From Sphingobacteriales bacterium (lineage in GTDB: Bacteria; Bacteroidota; Bacteroidia; Sphingobacteriales; Sphingobacteriaceae), in contig JAQBOG010000016.1 in NCBI GenBank assembly GCA_028288165.1, forward strand, positions 1 to 38,476: DNA of 38,476 nt. Reading direction: 5' to 3'. Under the pieces are notes generated by a model. The model did no database searches. It was given only the letters and a program-made list of their open reading frames with translations, and was not told where the DNA came from. How positions within the stretch are numbered: the first letter of the stretch is position 1; every line of letters starts with the position of its first letter. This document shows, piece after piece, positions 25,696 to 33,910 of the stretch. Both the position numbers and the translations under genes were made by a program.

Positions 25696-25934
25696 TAAGA
25701 ATTATCAAAAATCATCTTTTCGTACAGGGTTAATTTTTTTACTCTTCCAAGGCTTTAAATTGGCTTCTCTAAGTAAAGTATTTAACTTAATAAGATTAAA
25801 AGTTCATATAGTCACCAGAGCAGAAATATAGATGATATTGTACAAAAGCAGCAATCTTTAGTACTCATTTATCAGGTAGTTGTATATCTAATCATGATGC
25901 TTAAAATAATCCTTATTATTATAAATTATTAACT

Positions 25935-25948
25935 GGGGTAATTCCCCC
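25935..25948 (+). promoter_or_regulatory. GGGGTAATTCCCC inverted repeat before the GH5 gene
   Basis: GGGG-TAATT-CCCC lies 16 bases before the GH5 ATG, followed by ATAATTTTTTT. GGGGTAAT also occurs upstream of the next two transcription units (27664-27671 in reverse and 27893-27900). A regulator site or a leader hairpin is possible. Confidence 0.35.
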
Positions 25949-25963
25949 ATAATTTTTTTAATA

Positions 25964-27286
25964 ATGATCAAGAATTATTTCTTATTTGTTTGCATCCTTT
26001 TCTGTATGGCATGTAACAGCAAAAAAGATGTTAAAAACGATCCATCAGGCTTTGTGAAAGTGAACAATATGGCCTTTGAGGTAGATGGAAAGCCGTATTA
26101 CTACTTAGGTACCAACTTTTGGTATGGAATGAACCTTGGGTCAAAAGGTGCCGGAGGAAACAGAAAACGATTAATGAGGGAGTTGGATAGACTGGCAGAT
26201 ATGGGTATAAGAAACCTACGAGTTGTTGCAGGTAGCGAAGGTCCTGATGATGAGCCTTATAGAATGCTTCCCTCTGCCCAATCTGCTCCTGGTAAATACA
26301 ACGCCGATGTGATGGAAGGTCTAGATTTCCTTTTAGCCGAGATGCAAAAAAGGGATATGAAAGCCATTATGTGTTTGAATAACTTTTGGCCATGGTCTGG
26401 CGGCATGGGGCAATATCTTGTTTGGGCTAGTGCAGCAGATTCAATTCCATATCCGCCTCCACATCCAAACGGCGATTGGTACAAATACGCACAATTTGCT
26501 GCCAAATTTTATTCTAATCAAAAGGCGATGGATTTATTCAATAAACACATAGAGGTTGTTGTAAATCGTAAAAACTCTATTTCGAATATTGATTATAAAA
26601 ATGACCCAACTATTATGGCTTGGGAACTTGCTAATGAGCCTCGTGGTGTGGATAACATACCAGTTTTTTCAAAATGGGTTGATGCTACTGCTGCGTTTAT
26701 TAAACAATTAGATCACAATCATTTGGTTACAACTGGTAGTGAAGGGAATACCTCAAGTTCAGCAGCTTCAGGAACTGATTTGGAGAAAGATCATTCAAGT
26801 AAGAATATCGATTATACAACCATACACATCTGGGTGCAGAATTGGAATATTTATAATCCGGCTAAAGCCGATTCTACGTTCCAATCATCTGTTGATTATG
26901 CTGTAAATTACATGGATGAGCATATTAAGGTTGCAAAGAAATTGAATAAACCGATTGTTTTAGAGGAGTTCGGTATTTCAAGAGATTTAGATAGCCATGA
27001 TCCGAAGTCAACCACAGAAATACGGAATAAATATTACGACAAAATTTTTGAAGCGGTTTATAACAGATCGGCCAAAAAAGAAAATGAAATGGCTGGAGTT
27101 AATTTCTGGGCATGGGCCGGAGAAGGTAGACCGAAAGTATTTAAGGGAATGTGGAAAGTAAACGATGATTTTATTGGTGACCCTCCTCACGAGCCACAAG
27201 GTTGGTATTCTGTTTATGATACGGATACGAGCACTATTTCGATAATTAAGAAGTATACTAATAAGATGGATAAAATAGGCAAGTAG
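25964..27286 (+). CDS. GH5 endo-beta-mannanase-like lipoprotein
   Basis: The 440-residue protein is a lipoprotein (lipobox FCMAC, Cys17). The mature part is a glycoside hydrolase family 5 barrel resembling subfamily 7 mannanases. YYLGTNFWYGMNLG opens the domain. The acid/base Glu225 stands in MAWELANEPRG and the nucleophile Glu335 in KPIVLEEFGIS. Aromatic residues NFWPWSGGMGQYLVW and HIWVQNWNIYNP line the cleft. Such enzymes cut the beta-1,4-mannan backbone. It is single, with its own terminator, and is near but not in the uronate operon. The mannan-type specificity is by resemblance only. Confidence 0.88.
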   Translation: MIKNYFLFVCILFCMACNSKKDVKNDPSGFVKVNNMAFEVDGKPYYYLGTNFWYGMNLGSKGAGGNRKRLMRELDRLADMGIRNLRVVAGSEGPDDEPYRMLPSAQSAPGKYNADVMEGLDFLLAEMQKRDMKAIMCLNNFWPWSGGMGQYLVWASAADSIPYPPPHPNGDWYKYAQFAAKFYSNQKAMDLFNKHIEVVVNRKNSISNIDYKNDPTIMAWELANEPRGVDNIPVFSKWVDATAAFIKQLDHNHLVTTGSEGNTSSSAASGTDLEKDHSSKNIDYTTIHIWVQNWNIYNPAKADSTFQSSVDYAVNYMDEHIKVAKKLNKPIVLEEFGISRDLDSHDPKSTTEIRNKYYDKIFEAVYNRSAKKENEMAGVNFWAWAGEGRPKVFKGMWKVNDDFIGDPPHEPQGWYSVYDTDTSTISIIKKYTNKMDKIGK

Positions 27287-27307
27287 AGTACTTAACTAAA
27301 GAACATT

Positions 27308-27344
27308 AAAAGGCCGGAATTGTAATGCATTTCCGGCCTTTTTT
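27308..27344 (+). terminator. Terminator after the GH5 gene
   Basis: AAAAGGCCGGAA pairs with TTCCGGCCTTTT around an 11-base loop and is followed by more T. It lies 21 bases after the stop. Confidence 0.9.
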
Positions 27345-27398
27345 ATAGATTAAATTATGGGAAAATTTAATTTATAGCTATTGAAAAGATGTGTTTAA

Positions 27399-27623
27399 TT
27401 AACTGAATTTTAACATCAATGCTGTGGTGGTGCTGTACATAGAAACGCAAAAGGGTGTTAAATAAGTAAGTAAAAGCTTAAACATATTTATTTTTTCCCA
27501 TTCAAGTTGGAAGATGTAGTCCCCCTGATTAATAATATTTAAAAAAGTTCCAACCACCAAGCTAATTAAAAGTGCTTTACTGATAGTTGATTTTCTAAAG
27601 GCAAATTGAGTAAATTTTTGCAT
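27399..27623 (-). CDS. NrtS-like small membrane protein
   Basis: The 74-residue protein has two membrane helices (about 16-34 and 45-67). The core reads LLISLVVGTFLNIINQGD, then MFKLLLTYLTPFCVSMYST. This layout and the VGT-LN-INQGD and LTYL-PFCVS motifs match NrtS from memory; NrtS is a small protein linked to nitrate/nitrite transport in cyanobacteria. No nitrate or nitrite reductase gene is in the window. It faces the HPP gene across a 352-base shared upstream region. Confidence 0.6.
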   Translation of the reverse strand: MQKFTQFAFRKSTISKALLISLVVGTFLNIINQGDYIFQLEWEKINMFKLLLTYLTPFCVSMYSTTTALMLKFS

Positions 27624-27770
27624 TTGATGGATTTGGTAGCTTTAAATTGCTGATATTTTAATAATTACCCCATTAATGACTCGAATGCTTGTTAAAGAGC
27701 TACTGTGTTTGCAATTTAGTGAATATAACTTTAAAAGTGGCTATAAAGATTACTAATTAATGTGGAATTG

Positions 27771-27814
27771 TAAGGTATTTAGTAATTGTGTGATAATTTA
27801 TGCTAAATACCTTA
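27771..27814. repeat. 12-bp perfect inverted repeat between nrtS-like and HPP genes
   Basis: TAAGGTATTTAG (27771-27782) and CTAAATACCTTA (27803-27814) flank a 20-base loop in the 352-base divergent region 27624-27975. It may be an operator or an RNA stem. The rest of that region holds GGGGTAAT motifs and the HPP promoter. Confidence 0.55.
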
Positions 27815-27942
27815 TGCTTTTTAAACTATATAGCGATTTTCTTGTGAAAATGTTGTTAAAAGATAAGTTGACTAGATTTTATATTTACAAAAGGGGTAAT
27901 ATGCATTAGCATTCGATATAAAAGCTTTTTAGAGTCTTTTTC

Positions 27943-27950
27943 TATTTTTG
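27943..27950 (+). promoter_or_regulatory. Bacteroidota -7 box for the HPP gene
   Basis: TATTTTTG matches TAnnTTTG exactly and lies 25 bases before the start codon. A good -33 TTG is not visible. Confidence 0.5.
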
Positions 27951-27975
27951 CAGCGTTGAACAACTTAACATCAAA

Positions 27976-28569
27976 ATGAGAGAAAAACTTCGACGGCATG
28001 TTCGTAGAGCCCGCTTTGTAATTTATAAAGAAACGTTGATTGATTTCAAGGAACATTTTTGGACATTTATTGGGTCTTTCTCTGGCATTGCCTTAATCGG
28101 ACTTTTGAATAGCCATTACATAAGCTCATCTGATAATCTATTTTTAATTGGCTCTTTTGGGGCTTCCTCTGTTCTGCTGTTTGGGATTATAAACAGTCCT
28201 CTTTCGCAGCCACGCAACCTTATAGGAGGACATTTAATTTGTGCATTAATAGGGGTGACAATTCATAAGTTGATTCCAGAAGAGGTATGGCTGTCATCAG
28301 CATTATCGGTATCTGTTTCGATTGTGATGATGCAAATCACTAAAACATTGCATCCACCAGCCGGGGCGACTGCATTAATAGCAAATATCGGATCAGAGAA
28401 AGTGAAAAACCTGGGTTACTTATATGTGATTAGTCCGGTTTTTTCAGGAGTAGTTATTTTACTACTTGTGGCTATTCTTTTTAATAACAGAACGGCACAT
28501 AGAAGTTATCCAAAAAATAAAAAATGGTACCAAGTCTGGAAGAGATACCAGCACTATAACAGGGCGTAG
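27976..28569 (+). CDS. HPP family membrane protein
   Basis: The 197-residue protein has four membrane helices. It carries the motif that names the HPP family, LHPPAGATALIANIGS (about 125-140), preceded by SFGASSVLLFG and SPLSQPRNLIGGH. HPP proteins of plants and cyanobacteria have been linked to nitrite transport, but most bacterial members are uncharacterised. Its basic N-terminus (REKLRRHVRRARF) lies in the cytoplasm. It is divergent from the NrtS-like gene, another small family tied to nitrite, so a joint role is plausible (inference). A strong hairpin follows the stop. Confidence 0.85.
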   Translation: MREKLRRHVRRARFVIYKETLIDFKEHFWTFIGSFSGIALIGLLNSHYISSSDNLFLIGSFGASSVLLFGIINSPLSQPRNLIGGHLICALIGVTIHKLIPEEVWLSSALSVSVSIVMMQITKTLHPPAGATALIANIGSEKVKNLGYLYVISPVFSGVVILLLVAILFNNRTAHRSYPKNKKWYQVWKRYQHYNRA

Positions 28570-28602
28570 ATAAATTGACCTTGCATAATTAATATAAAAT
28601 AG

Positions 28603-28629
28603 AAAAGCCACAAAAGATTTGTGGCTTTT
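28603..28629 (+). terminator. Bidirectional terminator between HPP and YtxH-like genes
   Basis: AAAAGCCACAAA pairs perfectly with TTTGTGGCTTTT around AGA. The flanking A and T runs let it serve both convergent genes. Confidence 0.9.
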
Positions 28630-28648
28630 CTATTTATTGAATGGAAAC

Positions 28649-28858
28649 TTAAGATTGATACGGATCGTACACATTTTCTTTTTGAGAAGTAAATTGATCC
28701 TTTACTTGGTTGCCATATTGTTTGGCCTTGTTTACCCATTCTGGAGCCTGATCTTTAATGTCATCCACTAATGATCTTCCGTCAACTCTTTTTTTAGTTG
28801 CATAATTATATCCTGCGTAAGCTGCTGCCCCAAGAACTACATATTTTAATAAGCCCAT
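28649..28858 (-). CDS. YtxH-like small protein
   Basis: The 69-residue protein starts with a short Gly/Ala-rich hydrophobic helix (LLKYVVLGAAAYAGYNYA, about 3-20), then KKRVDGRS. A charged amphipathic tail follows (DQAPEWVNKAKQYGNQVKD). That layout is typical of YtxH and related single-pass stress proteins. Function is unknown. It is monocistronic and converges on the HPP gene, sharing a terminator. Confidence 0.6.
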   Translation of the reverse strand: MGLLKYVVLGAAAYAGYNYATKKRVDGRSLVDDIKDQAPEWVNKAKQYGNQVKDQFTSQKENVYDPYQS

Positions 28859-28996
28859 AATGTTTAGGTTTTAGATTTTATATACTTGTTATATGCAAGT
28901 AAAATGCCAAAAAGTAATTTGTAGGTAAGACGAGGGCACTTAAAAATTGTTACAAAGAAATTTATGAATGTACTAGGATAGTTTAGAGGGAACCAG

Positions 28997-29022
28997 TAAG
29001 TTTGTATTAACCAAATGGTTAA
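28997..29022 (+). promoter_or_regulatory. TetR promoter and operator
   Basis: The -7 box TAAGTTTG (28997-29004) is followed by the near-perfect palindrome TTAACCAAATGGTTAA (29007-29022), with 7-base arms about a 2-base centre. The palindrome covers the expected start site, six bases before the TetR ATG. AACCA-nn-TGGTT is a common TetR operator shape, so autorepression is likely. Confidence 0.65.
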
Positions 29023-29027
29023 ACTAA

Positions 29028-29642
29028 ATGGATAAAACAGGTTCAGACCAAACAACCGAGGATAAGATATTAGAAGCTGCGAAAAATGTTTTTGTTGCCA
29101 AAGGAATGTCTGGAGCACGAATGCAGGACATAGCAAACGAAGCAGGAATTAATAAAGCATTGTTACATTATTATTTCAGGAGCAAAGAAAAACTGTTCGA
29201 AGTTATTTTTAAAGCAGCAGTTTCCCGATTAGTGCCTCGTATAACTGCTATTCTGGAATCTGATCTTCCCTTATTTACTAAAATTGAAAGATTTTGTGAA
29301 AACTATATTGATACGGTCATGCAAAGTCCCTTTATTCCTTTGTTTGTAATTAACGAAATGAACAAACAGCCAGAGGAATTTATACTGAAGATTTGGGGCG
29401 ATCAAAAGCCCGGTTTGCAAATCTTTTTTAAACAGGTAGAAGAGGCTGTTGCAACAAGGTTGATTCGACCAATTCATCCGCACCAGTTATTAACTCATAT
29501 TGTTTCCTTAAATATCTTTCCATTTGTGGCAAAGCCGATCATTTTTTTCGTGACCGGTATGAATACTCAAGAATATAAAGAATTTATGATAGCTCGTAAA
29601 AAGGAAATCCCGGAATTCATCATTAACTCGATCAAAATTTAA
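29028..29642 (+). CDS. TetR family repressor
   Basis: The 204-residue protein has an N-terminal TetR DNA-binding domain (about 10-57): ILEAAKNVFVAKGMSGARMQ, then DIANEAGINKALLHYYFRSK. An all-helical ligand-binding domain follows (about 60-204). It is the first gene of the efflux cluster; the TolC gene begins 12 bases after its stop. With the palindrome on its own start site it should repress the whole operon until a ligand, perhaps an exported compound, binds. The ligand is unknown. Confidence 0.92.
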   Translation: MDKTGSDQTTEDKILEAAKNVFVAKGMSGARMQDIANEAGINKALLHYYFRSKEKLFEVIFKAAVSRLVPRITAILESDLPLFTKIERFCENYIDTVMQSPFIPLFVINEMNKQPEEFILKIWGDQKPGLQIFFKQVEEAVATRLIRPIHPHQLLTHIVSLNIFPFVAKPIIFFVTGMNTQEYKEFMIARKKEIPEFIINSIKI

Positions 29643-29654
29643 AATTTTTTTGCC

Positions 29655-30938
29655 ATGAAATTAACTAGTTGGTTAAACAAATCGGTTACTGTTATATATT
29701 TGGTGTTAAGTAGTTTATTTCGGTCAGAAGGTCAAGAGCTGCAAAAAATAAGCCTTGATAGCATACAAGCCGCCGCTCATTCAAACTACCCATTGTTGAA
29801 ACAAAAAGATTTAATCCGGAAAACGGAACAAACCAGCCTCCAAAACCTTAATAAAGGGTATTTGCCACAAGTTTCAGTAAACAGTCAGGCAACCTATCAA
29901 TCAGATGTGACTCAAATTGATGTTCCCTTGCCGGGGATTTTGATCAGTGCGCCAGATAAAGATCAGTACAAAGCTACTGCTGATTTTAACCAGGTATTAT
30001 TTGATGGTGGATTGATTAATCAGCAAAAAATCATTCAACGATTAAATGCCGAGACCGAAAATCAAAAAGTAGAGGTAGAGCTGTATAAGTTAAAAGAACG
30101 TGTTAATTTATTATACCTGAACATTCTCTTTTTGGATCAACAGCAAAAACAAATTGAGCTGATAAAAAACGATCTTAAAATAGGTGCTGCTAAATTGAAA
30201 GCCCAAGTAGAAAACGGCGTTGCGTTTCGTTCTAATTTGGACATTATAAATGCTGAACTGCTAAAAACCGAACAACGGAATATTGAACTGGTATCCTCTC
30301 GTGAAGGTTTAGTGAATGCATTAAAGGTTATTTCCGGAAGAAATTTATCGCAAAATGTGGAGTTAGAACAACCGACAAACCCGATAATGGCTGTCGAGAT
30401 TAACCGGCCTGAACTCCGTCTTTTTGACAAACAAAGTGAGCTGATAAAACAACAAAGTAAATTAACAGCTGCTAAAATTTTGCCTAAAGCAAGCTTATTT
30501 GGCCAAGGCGGTTATGGGCGACCAGGCTTAAATATGCTCAAAAATGAATTTGACTGGTTTTATATAGCGGGTGCCCGATTAACATGGAATTTAAGCAGTC
30601 TGTATACTTCAAAAGGGGAAAACAAATTGATAGATATCAGTCAGCAAAATGTGCTTGTTCAAAAGGATGCTTTTATACTTAATACTCAAATCCAACTACA
30701 GCAGCAGAACTCAGAAATTACTAAACTACAGAAGCTGGTTGATACAGATACAGAAATTATCGCCTTGCGTGAAAAAGTAAAAAATGCGGCTAAGGCACAA
30801 TTAGAAAATGGCGTAATTACTGCCAGCGATTACTTACGAGAAGTTAATGCCGATGACCAAGCAAGGCAAGCACAAATAACACATCGACTGCAATTATTAC
30901 AGGCACAAATTAACTTCCAAAATATCAGTGGTAAATAG
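29655..30938 (+). CDS. TolC family outer-membrane efflux protein
   Basis: The 427-residue protein has a short N-terminal signal segment. Two internally similar coiled-coil and beta repeats typical of TolC/OEP follow, with the second half starting near residue 220. Helical motifs such as KERVNLLYLNILFLDQQQKQ and the C-terminal AAKAQLENGVITASDYLREV are characteristic. It would be the outer-membrane exit duct for the downstream HlyD and ABC parts. It is followed by a 7-base-period array and the HlyD gene. Confidence 0.9.
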   Translation: MKLTSWLNKSVTVIYLVLSSLFRSEGQELQKISLDSIQAAAHSNYPLLKQKDLIRKTEQTSLQNLNKGYLPQVSVNSQATYQSDVTQIDVPLPGILISAPDKDQYKATADFNQVLFDGGLINQQKIIQRLNAETENQKVEVELYKLKERVNLLYLNILFLDQQQKQIELIKNDLKIGAAKLKAQVENGVAFRSNLDIINAELLKTEQRNIELVSSREGLVNALKVISGRNLSQNVELEQPTNPIMAVEINRPELRLFDKQSELIKQQSKLTAAKILPKASLFGQGGYGRPGLNMLKNEFDWFYIAGARLTWNLSSLYTSKGENKLIDISQQNVLVQKDAFILNTQIQLQQQNSEITKLQKLVDTDTEIIALREKVKNAAKAQLENGVITASDYLREVNADDQARQAQITHRLQLLQAQINFQNISGK

Positions 30939-30963
30939 TTGCTAATTTCTTTAAATGCTAGAT

Positions 30964-30998
30964 CTCATATCTATTGTCTCATATCTCATATCTTATTT
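30964..30998 (+). repeat. 7-base-period array, CTCATAT units
   Basis: The blocks read CTCATAT, CTATTGT, CTCATAT, CTCATAT and CTTATTT. They occupy the gap before the HlyD start. The unit is a rotation of ATATCTC and the reverse complement of the GAGATAT units at 20626. Confidence 0.65.
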
Positions 30999-31001
30999 TC
31001 A

Positions 31002-31949
31002 ATGAAAAACAACATACTTAAATTCTTAACTATCGCCTTTATAATCACATCCTGTAATCGCAATGCCCATGATTTTGATGCATCCGGCACATTCGAAGCA
31101 GAAGAAGTCATTGTATCTTCAGAAGCAACGGGTAGGCTTATTTCTTTTGATATCGAAGAAGGTCAAAGTATTGCAGCAGGAAAAAAAATAGGCTTGATTG
31201 ACGCTGAAAATCTTACGCTACAAAAAGAACAGATTGAAGCAAGTATTAAAGCGCTGAGTGAAAAAACAGCAGATGTAAATCCGCAAATACAGTTGTTACA
31301 AAATCAACAAGCTGTACAACAATCACAGTTGAAAACGCTGTATGTAGAAAAAGTACGTGTTCTAAATCTGCTAAAAATGGATGCCGCTACCCGGAAACAA
31401 TTGGATGATATTAATGCTCAAATTGATGTGATACAAAAACAAATGGCAGTTACAAAGCAACAAATAAACGTGCAAAGAAGCGCCACGTCTACCCAAAATC
31501 GTGGAATTTTAAGTGAAGGAAAACCATTACAAAAGCGTGTAGAACAGTTAAATGATCAGTTAAAACGGGCAACAATTGTAAATCCGGTAAACGGAACAGT
31601 TTTAACAAAGTATGCTGAACAAGGAGAAATAACTTCGGCAGGAAAAGCACTTTATAAAATAGCAGATTTATCAACACTCACCTTAAGGGCTTATATTACA
31701 GGAGCACAATTATCACAAGTAAAAATCAATCAACAGGTCACCGTTCGGGTTGATAAAGGCGCTGACGATTACAAAACGCTAAAAGGAACAATCACATGGA
31801 TTTCAGATAAAGCGGAGTTTACTCCTAAAACTATCCAAACGAAGGATGAACGATCAAACTTAGTTTATGCCACGAAAATTCGTGTTAAAAACGACGGTTA
31901 TTTAAAGCTGGGAATGTATGGTGAAGTGATCTGGAGCAGTCAGCTTTGA
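31002..31949 (+). CDS. HlyD/membrane-fusion lipoprotein of efflux system
   Basis: The 315-residue protein is a periplasmic adaptor. The ATG at 31002 is preferred over an upstream in-frame TTG, because the extra 21 residues lie in the repeat array and the true start gives a lipobox (FIITSC, Cys18). The biotinyl-lipoyl-like domain (SGTFEAEEVIVSSEATGRLI; about 30-60), a long coiled-coil hairpin (about 75-190) and a barrel domain (VNPVNGTVLTKYAEQGEI and after) are in the usual order. It links TolC to the ABC pump. The last two sense codons and the stop lie inside the next heptamer array. Confidence 0.9.
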   Translation: MKNNILKFLTIAFIITSCNRNAHDFDASGTFEAEEVIVSSEATGRLISFDIEEGQSIAAGKKIGLIDAENLTLQKEQIEASIKALSEKTADVNPQIQLLQNQQAVQQSQLKTLYVEKVRVLNLLKMDAATRKQLDDINAQIDVIQKQMAVTKQQINVQRSATSTQNRGILSEGKPLQKRVEQLNDQLKRATIVNPVNGTVLTKYAEQGEITSAGKALYKIADLSTLTLRAYITGAQLSQVKINQQVTVRVDKGADDYKTLKGTITWISDKAEFTPKTIQTKDERSNLVYATKIRVKNDGYLKLGMYGEVIWSSQL

Positions 31950-32046
31950 GCAGTTATAGCTATCAGCAGTCAGCTTCGAGCAATCAGCCTTTTAGCAACC
32001 GATACTCTCACATCTCACATCTCATATCTTAAATAATCTATCTCAA
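31936..32046 (+). repeat. 7-base-period array, CAGCAGT then TCTCACA units
   Basis: Sixteen 7-base blocks in unbroken phase run from 31936 to the ATPase start. The first half has GCAGTCA, GCAGTTA, CAGCAGT, CAGCTTC and CAGCCTT. The second half has TCTCACA, TCTCACA, TCTCATA, TCTTAAA, TAATCTA and TCTCAAT. The array covers the last HlyD codons and touches the ATG of the next gene. Confidence 0.65.
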
Positions 32047-32984
32047 TGTCTCAAACCTCAACTTCCGATAGGGCCATAATTGCAGATAATATCCACAAGG
32101 CTTATTCCGCCGGAAAGGATAAAGTAAGTGCGCTTCAAGATGTTTCCTTTGATGTGAACAGAGGGGAATTATTTGGCTTAATCGGGCCTGATGGAGCTGG
32201 TAAAACCAGTTTAATCAGAATACTTACAACCTTACTATTAAGCGATCAAGGAAGTGCAAAGGTCGATGGTTTTGACGTGGTGACGGATTATAAAGAGATC
32301 AGGAAACGGGTAGGATATATGCCTGGTAAGTTTTCCTTATATCAGGATTTAACCGTTGAAGAAAACCTGGAGTTTTTTGCATCTATTTTCAACACAACCA
32401 TTGAGAAAAACTACGATTTAATTAAAGAGATTTATGTACAAATAGAGCCTTTCAAAAAGCGTCGGGCAGGGAAATTATCGGGTGGCATGAAGCAAAAATT
32501 AGCTCTGTGTTGTGCATTAATTCACAAACCTTCTGTTTTATTTCTTGATGAACCAACTACCGGTGTAGATGCTGTATCCCGTAAGGAGTTTTGGGATATG
32601 CTTAAAAAGTTAAAGGAACAGGAAATTACCATATTAGTATCCACTCCTTATATGGATGAAGCAGGTTTATGTGATCGCGTTGCACTCATGCAGAATGGAA
32701 AAATTTTGTCAATTAATACACCCGAAGGCATCATTGATTCATTCAGCAAAACCTTAATTGCCGTTCGTTCAAAAAAAATGTTTCCACTGTTGGGAGCATT
32801 AAAGCAGCTGCCAGAAATTGAAGATGCTTATCCGTTTGGCGAATACCATCATGTAGTTTTGAAAGATGGGCATAATGTGGAAGAGTTACAAAATCAGGTA
32901 CTAAAATTACCTTTCGGAAAAATTGAACTAATACCTGTTCGAGCTAATATAGAAGATTGTTTTATGGATTTAATGAAATATTGA
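32046..32984 (+). CDS. ABC transporter ATPase 1
   Basis: The 312-residue ATP-binding protein has Walker A GPDGAGKTS (about 47-55), the Q-loop region YMPGKFSLYQDLTVEEN, signature LSGGMKQKLAL (about 145-155) and Walker B VLFLDEPTTGVD (about 164-175). It is the first of two ATPase genes, corresponding to the two halves fused in YbhF-type proteins. It would power the ABC-2 permeases downstream. Its stop overlaps the next start (ATGA). Confidence 0.95.
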   Translation: MSQTSTSDRAIIADNIHKAYSAGKDKVSALQDVSFDVNRGELFGLIGPDGAGKTSLIRILTTLLLSDQGSAKVDGFDVVTDYKEIRKRVGYMPGKFSLYQDLTVEENLEFFASIFNTTIEKNYDLIKEIYVQIEPFKKRRAGKLSGGMKQKLALCCALIHKPSVLFLDEPTTGVDAVSRKEFWDMLKKLKEQEITILVSTPYMDEAGLCDRVALMQNGKILSINTPEGIIDSFSKTLIAVRSKKMFPLLGALKQLPEIEDAYPFGEYHHVVLKDGHNVEELQNQVLKLPFGKIELIPVRANIEDCFMDLMKY

Positions 32985-33730
32985 TGGCCTATTCAGACAA
33001 AGCTATTTCGGTTGAAAAGCTCACCAAACGGTTTGGTCAATTCACCGCAGTTGATGAAATTTCTTTTGAAGTTACTCGGGGTGAGATTTTCGGATTCTTG
33101 GGTGCAAATGGCGCAGGTAAAACAACGGCTATGCGAATGCTTTGTGGACTTTCTATGCCAACTTCCGGAAAAGCTACCGTTGCCGGGTTCGATGTATTTA
33201 AACAGAATGAACAAATCAAAAGAAACATCGGTTACATGAGTCAAAAGTTTTCGTTGTATGAAGATTTAACCATTAAAGAAAACATACGCTTTTACGGTGG
33301 CATTTACGGCAAGTCAAACAAATTCATCAAAGAGAAAACAGAGGAGCTCTTGAAGCAGTTGCACATGCAAGATGAAGCTAATAAATTGGTTGGCTCGTTA
33401 CCCTTAGGGTGGAAGCAGAAGCTTGCATTCTCGGTTTCTATATTCCACGAACCCGAAATTGTTTTTTTAGATGAACCTACAGGAGGTGTAGACCCGGTAA
33501 CTCGTCGGGAATTCTGGAACATGATTTATCTGGCAGCCGAACGTGGAATTACTGTTTTTGTAACCACTCACTATATGGATGAAGCCGAATATTGCAACCG
33601 GGTCTCCATCATGGTTGATGGCCGGATTGATGCGCTGGACACACCAAAAGCTCTAAAAGAAAAATTTAATGCTCAATCAATGGACGAAGTATTTTTAAAA
33701 TTAGCTAGAAATGCGGTTAGAGGGGAGTGA
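32984..33730 (+). CDS. ABC transporter ATPase 2
   Basis: The start is the ATG at 32984, overlapping the previous stop; a longer TTG frame would add nine residues from inside the first gene. The 248-residue ATPase has Walker A GANGAGKTT and Walker B FLDEPTGGVD. Its signature region is SLPLGWKQKLAFSV, so the usual LSGGQ is degenerate. The pair probably forms an asymmetric dimer in which one site may be weak, as in YbhF/YhiH halves. The two permease genes follow after a 307-base gap filled with inverted repeat arrays. Confidence 0.93.
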   Translation: MAYSDKAISVEKLTKRFGQFTAVDEISFEVTRGEIFGFLGANGAGKTTAMRMLCGLSMPTSGKATVAGFDVFKQNEQIKRNIGYMSQKFSLYEDLTIKENIRFYGGIYGKSNKFIKEKTEELLKQLHMQDEANKLVGSLPLGWKQKLAFSVSIFHEPEIVFLDEPTGGVDPVTRREFWNMIYLAAERGITVFVTTHYMDEAEYCNRVSIMVDGRIDALDTPKALKEKFNAQSMDEVFLKLARNAVRGE

Positions 33731-33740
33731 GGGAAGGGGA

Positions 33741-33827
33741 GTTGTAAGTTGTAAGTGATAATAAGTTGTAAGTTGTAAGTGATAAGTTGTAAGTGATAAG
33801 TTGTAAGTTGTGGGTTGTAAGTTGTAA
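33741..33827 (+). repeat. 7-base-period array, GTTGTAA units
   Basis: Twelve 7-base units are present: eight GTTGTAA, three GTGATAA and one GTTGTGG, with a single 3-base slip (TAA at 33762-33764). It lies just after ATPase 2 inside the efflux operon. It is the reverse complement of the array at 33911. Confidence 0.9.
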
Positions 33828-33910
33828 GACTTCATAGCGGTTGGATTTATTTAACGCTAAAAAACAAGACAAATACCTTAAAACATGGCGAGCTATATTA
33901 GAAGCTTATA

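Noticed and set aside
25634..25831. A 65-residue reading frame starting in hairpin repeat copy 3
   Set aside because: It begins inside the repeat loop, has biased composition and no family; it is a chance frame.
30939..31001. TTG start adding 21 residues to the HlyD protein
   Set aside because: The added stretch is translated repeat array, and the ATG at 31002 gives a proper lipoprotein signal.
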